This document shows positions 1-4,327 of a stretch of DNA of 5,247 nucleotides, piece by piece (positions within the stretch are counted from its first letter, which is position 1; each line of letters starts with the position of its first letter). The stretch lies in the NCBI GenBank assembly GCA_001818365.1, contig MHKK01000012.1:9195-14441 (forward strand), written 5' to 3'. A model generated the notes under the pieces. It did no database searches, was not told the origin of the DNA, and saw only the letters and a list, made by a program, of their open reading frames with translations. The DNA comes from Candidatus Komeilibacteria bacterium RIFCSPHIGHO2_01_FULL_52_14 (GTDB lineage: Bacteria > Patescibacteriota > Patescibacteriia > UBA1558 > 2-01-FULL-52-15). The translations under genes and the position numbers were made by a program.

Positions 1-1
1 G

Positions 2-1063
2 ATGCCTTCGACCATGAAAGCACCGGTACAATTTCAGCAAGGTACCATCAAGAAAGAAACGATCGACGAGGTACGCACCTATAACGGCTATACTCCCAAA
101 CAAGTTCAGAACACGTTTCTTGACGTTGTCGGCAACGACGTTATCATCAACGGAAGAATTTACGGTTTGCCGCTCTCCGTCGATACGCTTTCGGTCTATT
201 ACAACAAGGATCTTCTGAAGGCCAATAACATACCGCTCCCCGCAACCAACTGGAACGAACTACTCGCTCAAGCCGCGGTTCTCTCCCGAGCCGATGATAA
301 AGATGCCATCGTTCAATCCGCCATTGCGCTCGGTACGACGAATAACATACCTTCGGTACTCGATATCGTGAGTGCCCTTATGCTTCAAGTGGGCATCACG
401 ATAGGGGATGATTCAGGTCCGTTATTCGCAAAAAATCAGGAAAGCTTGAATGCGTTGAATTTTTTCCTAAGCTTCGCCCAAAAAGGGCTGTCGAACTACT
501 CGTGGACAAAAGACCTTCCGAATGCGGTCGACATGTTCACTTCGGGGCGGCTTGCCTATTTCATAGGGTATTCGTATCACAAGCAGATGATTCAGAGGGT
601 CAACCCCAAGCTTAATTTCGACATCATTCCGATGTTCAAGCCGGAAAACGTAACCTTGGTTCCTTCCTACTCCTCCTACTGGATCATGGTTGTCGCCAAG
701 CCGCCGAAAAACGCTTCCGAGCAGGAAAGAACAAAGGCGGAACTCGCGTGGCAGTTTATTATGGAGAGTACACAGGCGAACTCCGCCAGAACGTTTCTAT
801 CGGGTGGAGAACAGCCGCGAACAACCGCCTTAAAAGCATTGGTGAGCGAACAAATGAAAGACGATCGATTGGGACCTTTTGCTCAAAATCTGCTCAATGC
901 ACAGAGTTGGTACCACGGCTATGACTATGATTCGGCGCAGAAAAATTTTCTCCAGATCATCGACAATGTCGATCAGGCAAATCGGAACGGTGAATCCGCA
1001 GTTCCTTACCTGGAAGCAGGCGCCGATCTGATCTCTCAAACGTACCGAGCGCCACGAGAATGA
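2..1063 (+). CDS. Extracellular solute-binding protein, family 1 (ABC sugar-type), 5' partial
   Basis: This is the C-terminal part (353 codons visible) of a periplasmic-type solute-binding protein, which captures a ligand, commonly a sugar or oligosaccharide, outside the membrane for an ABC importer. Two family-like segments are visible: YGLPLSVDTLSVYYNKDLL near residues 54-72, resembling the segment that follows the first hinge strand in MalE/UgpB-like proteins, and MFTSGRLAYF near 178-187, resembling the usual F..G+.AM stretch. The reading frame is open to the window edge and no signal peptide or lipobox is present. The ATG at position 2 is therefore probably internal, and roughly 80-120 N-terminal residues should lie upstream. 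No ABC permease or ATPase gene is in view. The stop overlaps the next start as ATGA (1060-1063), implying co-transcription and translational coupling with a pilin-like gene, which is an odd partner. The family call is from remembered motifs; the ligand cannot be told. Confidence 0.82.
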   Translation: MPSTMKAPVQFQQGTIKKETIDEVRTYNGYTPKQVQNTFLDVVGNDVIINGRIYGLPLSVDTLSVYYNKDLLKANNIPLPATNWNELLAQAAVLSRADDKDAIVQSAIALGTTNNIPSVLDIVSALMLQVGITIGDDSGPLFAKNQESLNALNFFLSFAQKGLSNYSWTKDLPNAVDMFTSGRLAYFIGYSYHKQMIQRVNPKLNFDIIPMFKPENVTLVPSYSSYWIMVVAKPPKNASEQERTKAELAWQFIMESTQANSARTFLSGGEQPRTTALKALVSEQMKDDRLGPFAQNLLNAQSWYHGYDYDSAQKNFLQIIDNVDQANRNGESAVPYLEAGADLISQTYRAPRE

Positions 1064-1731
1064 AAAAAATAATTTTCATTACCCTTTTCTCCGCAACCCT
1101 TGTCTCTGCGCTTGCGGGCGGCCGCATGCTGTTTGCGCAAGGGATCTTGGAAAAAGAACCGACGAGCGGCGGAACACAAACCGGACTCGGCACGGTTGGC
1201 CCCATCAGTTTTACGAAGTGCGTCGAGAATGGAACCTGCGGAGTGGAGCATATTCTCGTACTTGCGAACAACATCATCCGATGGCTTGCCTTTACCAGCG
1301 GAGCCCTCGCCCTGCTCATGTATATCCTCGGGGGGTCCTGGATGATTTTTTCGTCGGGCAATGCCGGCCGCGTCGAGCGCGGAAAGGACATCCTTATCGG
1401 AACGACCATCGCTCTGATTTTTATTTTGGGAAGTTGGATCCTTATCAGTTTTACCTTGCAGGCGTTGAGCACGAAACCGGAGTACCAGATTGCACCGGCG
1501 AGCTGCGGCGGAGCAACCTGTAATCAACAGCAAACCTGTCGCAACAATAAATGCGTGAGCTTATGTACGATAATGGCAGAGCAGGATACCCAGCACGTAT
1601 GGTTATGCGCCGATCCTGAATTTTGCGGCATTACGTACGATGACTGTACGGCAGCGAACAATAGCTCCGCCAATTGCATCACTGGCTATTGTTCGGGCGA
1701 ACCGAACATTGTTTGTTGTTATAAGCCATAA
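1060..1731 (+). CDS. VirB2/TrbC-like pilin with cysteine-rich C-terminal domain
   Basis: This is a 223-residue secreted or membrane protein. Residues 1-26 form a signal peptide (KK, hydrophobic core, cleavage likely after LFA, leaving Gln27). A short linker carries a Cys pair (C54, C60). Two hydrophobic helices at about 65-97 and 111-133 flank a polar loop with SSGN and RVERGKD, the same plan as the four downstream pilin-like proteins. Unlike them, it continues for about 85 residues with 12 cysteines (C149, 154, 160, 165, 169, 183, 189, 196, 206, 211, 219, 220). The even number and exported location suggest six disulfides. The tail ends in a C-x4-C-x7-CC pattern. The start overlaps the preceding stop (ATGA) and no separate Shine-Dalgarno site is obvious, so translation is probably coupled. 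The pilin core is established by comparison with its neighbours. A role as an accessory, tip or adhesive subunit is inference. It could instead be an inner-membrane protein with an outside Cys-rich module. Confidence 0.8.
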   Translation: MKKIIFITLFSATLVSALAGGRMLFAQGILEKEPTSGGTQTGLGTVGPISFTKCVENGTCGVEHILVLANNIIRWLAFTSGALALLMYILGGSWMIFSSGNAGRVERGKDILIGTTIALIFILGSWILISFTLQALSTKPEYQIAPASCGGATCNQQQTCRNNKCVSLCTIMAEQDTQHVWLCADPEFCGITYDDCTAANNSSANCITGYCSGEPNIVCCYKP

Positions 1732-2099
1732 TGAGATATACTGACCATATGGCCAGACCAAAACGAGCATCCCTGCTTTTCTCAGTCACCTGTGCCGTGG
1801 CGCTCTGCTTCGTTCTCGTACCCGCTTACACGCAGGCGGCGGTAAGCGTCGTCAACCCGATTAATGCCGACGATCTGCCGTCACTCGTCAACTCCATTGT
1901 CAGGGCAATCCTCGGGGTGGTCGGCGCGATTACCCTCTTCATGTTTGTCTACGGCGGCACGCTCTGGATGACCTCAGCTGGTAACACGAACCGTATCGAA
2001 AGAGGAAAAGATACTCTCATCTGGGCGACGATCGGACTTGTCATTATCTTTGCGAGTTACGCGATCCTGAGCTTCATCTTCGGTGCCCTCTCGGCATGA
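1731..2099 (+). CDS. VirB2/TrbC-like pilin (second of five)
   Basis: This is a 122-residue small two-helix pilin-like protein. A basic N-terminus (RPKR, residues 9-12) and hydrophobic core to about residue 36 form a signal peptide. Mature helices lie at about 53-74 and 96-118, separated by GGTLWMTSAGN (75-85) and RIERGKD (88-94). The RIERGKD loop closely matches RVERGKD in the gene just upstream, so these two form a subgroup distinct from the next three, which have an I..AKK loop. The ATG at 1731 shares one base with the preceding TAA, favouring coupled translation. An in-frame ATG at 1749 (Met7) would give a more ordinary signal peptide, and neither has a clear Shine-Dalgarno site, so the exact start is uncertain. 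The gene ends two bases before the -35 of the next promoter. Family members form the shaft of conjugative or type IV secretion pili; a subunit role here is inferred. Confidence 0.82.
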   Translation: MRYTDHMARPKRASLLFSVTCAVALCFVLVPAYTQAAVSVVNPINADDLPSLVNSIVRAILGVVGAITLFMFVYGGTLWMTSAGNTNRIERGKDTLIWATIGLVIIFASYAILSFIFGALSA

Positions 2100-2100
2100 A

Positions 2101-2128
2101 TTGCTATTTTTCAAAAATATGGTATAAT
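2101..2128 (+). promoter_or_regulatory. Sigma-70-type promoter with extended -10, upstream of the third pilin gene
   Basis: TTGCTA (2101-2106) is separated by 16 bases from TATAAT (2123-2128). The -10 is preceded by TG one base away (2120-2121), making a TGnTATAAT extended -10. The -35 matches four of six consensus bases. The start of transcription would fall near 2135, giving a leader of about 45 bases before the ATG at 2181. The site begins right behind the stop of the preceding pilin gene, so it gives the third pilin gene transcription of its own inside the cluster. Confidence 0.72.
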
Positions 2129-2146
2129 ACGACCAGTTCTTTCAAA

Positions 2147-2154
2147 TGTATAAT
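2147..2154 (+). promoter_or_regulatory. Possible second extended -10 box
   Basis: TGTATAAT at 2147-2154 holds a perfect TATAAT directly preceded by TG, 26 bases after the first -10. I see no convincing -35 at the right distance, and the TG lacks the usual one-base gap. It could be a secondary start giving a leader of about 20 bases, or chance in an AT-rich stretch. Confidence 0.25.
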
Positions 2155-2165
2155 CCTAAAAAATG

Positions 2166-2175
2166 AAAGGGGGTG
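2166..2175 (+). promoter_or_regulatory. Strong Shine-Dalgarno site deciding the start of the third pilin gene
   Basis: AAAGGGGGTG sits seven bases (counted from the end of the G run) before the ATG at 2181. It is close to the ideal AAAGGAGGTG complement of the 16S rRNA tail. An in-frame ATG at 2163 lies before this site and is therefore not the likely start. No other pilin gene in the cluster has a site this strong. Confidence 0.8.
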
Positions 2176-2180
2176 AATAC

Positions 2181-2537
2181 ATGAAAAAATTGCTAACAAA
2201 GGCCTACAAATTGGCTTACTTGGCTCCTTTGGCGTTGGCTTCAACGGCACACGCTCAGGTGTCAATTGACTTCCCGACAAACTTCGCAGGTTTCAGCTCT
2301 CAGGACGTTAAGGTTACTATCCAGAACATCATCCGAATTATCGTCGGCTTCCTGGGAATTATCACGATTATTATCATCCTGGCAGGCGGATTCAAGTGGA
2401 TGACGTCTGCAGGTAACGAAGACAAGATCGGCGAAGCGAAGAAGCTCATCAGCGCAGGCGTGGTTGGATTGGTTGTCGTCCTCGCTGCATATGCTATCGC
2501 GAACTTCGTTGTCTCGTCTATTACGACCGCTGTCTAA
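2181..2537 (+). CDS. VirB2/TrbC-like pilin (third of five), probable major subunit
   Basis: This is a 118-residue protein. The signal peptide is residues 1-25 (KK start, ending AHA, with Gln26 as likely first mature residue), giving a mature chain of about 93 residues, the shortest of the five. Helix 1 is at about 47-68 and helix 2 at 89-111. The loop between them contains GGFKWMTSAGN (69-79) and IGEAKK (83-88). In VirB2/TraA-type pilins such a loop faces the filament lumen, which is family knowledge and not shown here. The start at 2181 is chosen for the strong ribosome site at 2166-2175. A dedicated promoter, that ribosome site, a compact mature form, a preference for AAC, AAG and ATC codons and a stable hairpin behind the gene together suggest high expression. 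It is therefore the best candidate for the bulk filament subunit. That ranking is inference; membership in the two-helix pilin group is well supported by its neighbours. Confidence 0.85.
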   Translation: MKKLLTKAYKLAYLAPLALASTAHAQVSIDFPTNFAGFSSQDVKVTIQNIIRIIVGFLGIITIIIILAGGFKWMTSAGNEDKIGEAKKLISAGVVGLVVVLAAYAIANFVVSSITTAV

Positions 2538-2540
2538 TAA

Positions 2541-2565
2541 CTATAAGCGTATAGTTTAGGCTATA
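2541..2565 (+). repeat. Short alternating inverted repeats CTATA/TATAG behind the third pilin gene
   Basis: CTATA (2541-2545), TATAG (2550-2554) and CTATA (2561-2565) can pair in two exclusive ways: first with second (loop AGCG) or second with third (loop TTTAGG). The third copy overlaps the base of the large GC hairpin at 2564. Each stem has only five weak pairs, so the structure would be marginal on its own. Confidence 0.35.
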
Positions 2566-2592
2566 GCCCCGCCCCTTCGTGGGGCGGGGCTA
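2564..2592 (+). terminator. GC-rich hairpin without U-tract: leaky terminator, attenuator or mRNA stabiliser
   Basis: A perfect 12-bp stem pairs TAGCCCCGCCCC (2564-2575) with GGGGCGGGGCTA (2581-2592) around a TTCGT loop. It lies 26 bases behind the stop of the third pilin gene. What follows on the plus strand is AAGCGTAAGC, not a run of T, and the other strand also lacks a T run. It therefore does not look like a classic intrinsic terminator. The next pilin gene starts 18 bases later with no visible promoter, so some read-through is needed. Stabilising the upstream mRNA end and reducing downstream expression is the simplest reading. Confidence 0.55.
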
Positions 2593-2610
2593 AAGCGTAA
2601 GCTCTCACGC

Positions 2611-3015
2611 ATGCGGCTTAAACGAATACAGAAAACGCTCGTCATTTCCGGATTAGCCCTTTTTTTGTTGCTAGCCGCAGCACCACTCTTCGCCCAGAGC
2701 CCTATGGATAGTTTGAACAGCGCGGCATCCGGCACAGGGGTCATCAATCAGCCCATTACATATGTGGTTGCGGTCATGGTGAGAAACGTTCTGGGAATTA
2801 TCGGCGTTATTTTCTTGATTCTCATCGTTTACGGCGGCACACGTTGGATGACATCCGGCGGCAACGAGCAGCATATAAGTTTGGCAAAAAAAGTTTTGAC
2901 CGCTTCCGTTATCGGGCTCGTTATTGTTATGACCGGCTACTCGGTAACGTATTTTATCATTCAAAATCTTACCAACCAGCAAACGCAAAGCTTACCGACG
3001 CAGGGCGGAGCATAA
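2611..3015 (+). CDS. VirB2/TrbC-like pilin (fourth of five)
   Basis: This is a 134-residue protein. The signal peptide covers residues 1-28 (basic RLKR start, hydrophobic core, ending LFA, likely mature Gln29). A short polar linker precedes helix 1 at about 49-74. The loop carries GGTRWMTSGGN (75-85) and ISLAKK (89-94), and helix 2 is at about 95-117. A Gln- and Thr-rich tail of about 17 residues (118-134) is longer than in its neighbours. The loop groups it with the third and fifth genes. No good Shine-Dalgarno site precedes the ATG at 2611, and the gene begins just after the GC hairpin, so expression is probably lower than that of the third gene. Transcription likely comes by read-through from 2123-2128. 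The TAA is two bases from the next ATG. It is an accessory or alternative pilin subunit by inference. Confidence 0.82.
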   Translation: MRLKRIQKTLVISGLALFLLLAAAPLFAQSPMDSLNSAASGTGVINQPITYVVAVMVRNVLGIIGVIFLILIVYGGTRWMTSGGNEQHISLAKKVLTASVIGLVIVMTGYSVTYFIIQNLTNQQTQSLPTQGGA

Positions 3016-3017
3016 GT

Positions 3018-3383
3018 ATGAAAAAAATTATCAACTACGGTTTTCTGGTATTATGGGCCGCACCGTTCGCGGCATACTCGCAGGTTGACCCGCTGGAAAG
3101 CTTAGGAGAGGTCGGCACACAGGTGTACGGTAAAAGTCAACCGACGCCGATCAAAGAATCAATTGGACGTCTGGTCCAAATTCTTCTCGGACTTTTGGGA
3201 ACGTTTTTTATCGTTCTCATCATCTGGGGCGGAGCCGAGTGGATGTTCTCGGGCGGCAACGAGAAAAAAATCGATTCCGCAAAAAAGCGTCTTTCCAATG
3301 CGGCGATCGGGTTGACGATCGTCTTCATCGCCTACTCTCTTGCCTATGCGATAACGAATTGGCTGGCAACCGCAACGGGCTAA
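3018..3383 (+). CDS. VirB2/TrbC-like pilin (fifth of five)
   Basis: This is a 121-residue protein. The ATG at 3018 is chosen because GGAG (3007-3010), within the end of the preceding gene, stands seven bases upstream and because a KK-initiated signal peptide starts here (1-21, ending AYS, likely mature Gln22). The open frame extends back to 2844, but that part overlaps the previous gene and is a shadow. The linker (22-48) is polar and Pro-containing. Helix 1 is at about 49-70, followed by GGAEWMFSGGN (71-81), IDSAKK (85-90) and helix 2 at about 92-113. The loop is closest in style to genes three and four. It is the last gene of the pilin run, followed 19 bases later by a strong terminator hairpin, so it ends the transcription unit. 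It is a small membrane or filament subunit; its specific role is unknown. Confidence 0.83.
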   Translation: MKKIINYGFLVLWAAPFAAYSQVDPLESLGEVGTQVYGKSQPTPIKESIGRLVQILLGLLGTFFIVLIIWGGAEWMFSGGNEKKIDSAKKRLSNAAIGLTIVFIAYSLAYAITNWLATATG

Positions 3384-3401
3384 ACAAATTCAAAATAAAT
3401 G

Positions 3402-3436
3402 AGGCCCCCGTGCGTAGAGCGCGGGGGCCTTTGTTT
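3402..3436 (+). terminator. Intrinsic terminator, probably bidirectional
   Basis: AGGCCCCCGTGC (3402-3413) pairs with GCGCGGGGGCCT (3419-3430) over 12 bp with one G-T pair and a GTAGA loop. On the plus strand it is followed by TTGTTT (3431-3436). On the minus strand the same hairpin is followed by ATTTATTTTG (complement of 3391-3400). It lies between the convergent ends of the pilin run (3383) and the lipoprotein gene (3468) and can serve both. Confidence 0.85.
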
Positions 3437-3467
3437 CTGTGAGAGCCATTCAAACCGACGGCGAGCG

Positions 3468-4169
3468 CTACTGCGTGTAGTTTGCTGCGCTGTCGCAGAA
3501 GTGGGCACCGACCTCCTGGTACCAGTCAAGGACGACCCCGTTACACGTGTGGTCAACGAGGTTGAGGTCCGAGGTGATGGTGAACACACCGCGTTGGTCG
3601 TTGGCGCCGACCGAGTAGTCGTAGGACAGCCGCCAGCGGCCTGTCGGGATCTTGATCCACCAGTTCTCGGAGCTGCCCGGCTTCAACGTCAGCACATCCA
3701 TATGCACCCACTTGGAGGGGTCATTCCGGAACGGAGCGACCTCGCGGTAGAAATGCGGATGCGAGCGGTCCGTAAAAACCTCGAACTCGGGGGGCATGTG
3801 TACACTGATAGCATACGGCGAGTGGTTGTAAATCTTCCCGACGGTCCACATCTCCGAGGTCTGATAGTACTGACCCTGATACAGCACTTCGGTGCCGGCA
3901 GTCCGGTAGATCGGGGTGATCGGTTTGACGGTTTCTGGCTGCGCCAGAGCGGGCTGCTGGCCCTGGATACCCGGCGTAGGTGCCAGATTCGGAGTGTTTT
4001 GGGGGCCTTCCATCATGTCGGCCTCGATGGGGTCCATGGGCGGGATGGGCACAACCAGAGGCGGCGGCGTGTTGACGTGCTGCCGTAGGATGGTCCTATG
4101 GTAGGCACAACCGGTGCCGAACAGAGTGGCCATCATGGCCAGAACGAGAAAACCGCGAACTGCACGCAT
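3468..4169 (-). CDS. Hypothetical lipoprotein with proline-rich linker
   Basis: This is a 233-residue protein of no family I recognise. Residues 1-20 are a lipoprotein signal peptide (RAVR, hydrophobic core) with lipobox FGTGC, so Cys21 should be lipidated and the protein anchored on the outer face of a membrane. Residues about 33-87 are an extended linker with 15 prolines, and 88-233 look like a compact, aromatic-rich, mostly beta domain with several WW/YY/W-x-R segments. Two Cys near the end (C209, C225) could form a disulfide. The ATG at 4169 is chosen for AGGAGG five bases upstream; an in-frame TTG at 4187 lies before that site. Codons strongly favour C or G at the third position (GAC, ATC, CTG, GTC, CCG), unlike the AT-leaning DUF2079 gene nearby, which hints at horizontal origin. 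It is transcribed from its own consensus promoter and convergent with the pilin run. A surface or binding role is possible but unproven. Confidence 0.78.
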   Translation of the reverse strand: MRAVRGFLVLAMMATLFGTGCAYHRTILRQHVNTPPPLVVPIPPMDPIEADMMEGPQNTPNLAPTPGIQGQQPALAQPETVKPITPIYRTAGTEVLYQGQYYQTSEMWTVGKIYNHSPYAISVHMPPEFEVFTDRSHPHFYREVAPFRNDPSKWVHMDVLTLKPGSSENWWIKIPTGRWRLSYDYSVGANDQRGVFTITSDLNLVDHTCNGVVLDWYQEVGAHFCDSAANYTQ

Positions 4170-4174
4170 GGCAT

Positions 4175-4199
4175 CCTCCTGCCCCAAATGGGCTTAGGA
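4175..4199 (-). promoter_or_regulatory. AGGAGG ribosome site partly enclosed in a hairpin
   Basis: On the minus strand, the AGGAGG site (4180-4175) is five bases from the ATG at 4169. Directly upstream, GCCC (4193-4190) can pair with GGGC (4184-4181) around ATTTG. After a two-base AA bulge, TCCT (4199-4196) can pair with AGGA (4180-4177), the first four bases of the ribosome site. The ribosome site is convincing. The masking hairpin is eight pairs with a bulge and may be chance. Confidence 0.5.
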
Positions 4200-4258
4200 A
4201 AAGTGACGTTGAGGTTTATGGCTCTTAACTTGTCGAAGGACGAGATTTTGAATATCTT

Positions 4259-4287
4259 ATTATACTGCGTTATCATTAATTTGTCAA
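4259..4287 (-). promoter_or_regulatory. Perfect consensus sigma-70 promoter for the lipoprotein gene
   Basis: Reading the minus strand, TTGACA (4287-4282) is followed by exactly 17 bases and TATAAT (4264-4259). Both hexamers match the consensus fully. Transcription should begin near 4252, giving a leader of about 83 bases before the ATG at 4169. It points away from the DUF2079 gene, whose own -10 lies about 25 bases beyond the -35. Confidence 0.85.
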
Positions 4288-4308
4288 TATCTCACATAAA
4301 GACCCATC

Positions 4309-4317
4309 TGCTACAAT
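4309..4317 (+). promoter_or_regulatory. Extended -10 promoter just before the DUF2079-type gene
   Basis: TGCTACAAT (4309-4317) is a TGnTACAAT extended -10, the same layout as the pilin promoter at 2120-2128. No -35 is apparent 15-18 bases upstream; the TTGTCA at 4281 is 25 bases away and too far. Transcription would start near 4324, only a few bases before the ATG at 4328. Confidence 0.5.
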
Positions 4318-4327
4318 ACAGTAGCTC

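Noticed and set aside
957..1533. Overlapping minus-strand open frames opposite the first pilin gene
   Set aside because: They are basic, low-complexity shadows with no ribosome site, opposite two coupled genes with clear signal peptide and family features.
1785..1810. Lipobox-like cysteines (C21, C26) in the second pilin
   Set aside because: The residues before each Cys (SVTC, VALC) do not fit the lipobox and lie inside the hydrophobic core, with the normal cleavage region further on.
2163..2180. Earlier ATG at 2163 for the third pilin gene
   Set aside because: The strong Shine-Dalgarno site at 2166-2175 lies after it and is placed for the ATG at 2181.
2844..3017. N-terminal extension of the fifth pilin to an upstream ATG
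   Set aside because: It overlaps the fourth pilin gene in another frame. The ATG at 3018 has GGAG at a good distance and starts a proper signal peptide.
3399..4088. A 229-codon plus-strand open frame opposite the lipoprotein gene
   Set aside because: It begins inside the terminator hairpin region, has no ribosome site, is Arg/Val/Gly-rich low-quality sequence and lies antisense to a gene with signal peptide, promoter and ribosome site.
4170..4187. TTG start at 4187 for the lipoprotein gene
   Set aside because: It lies upstream of the AGGAGG site, which is spaced for the ATG at 4169, and would add acidic residues before the signal peptide.
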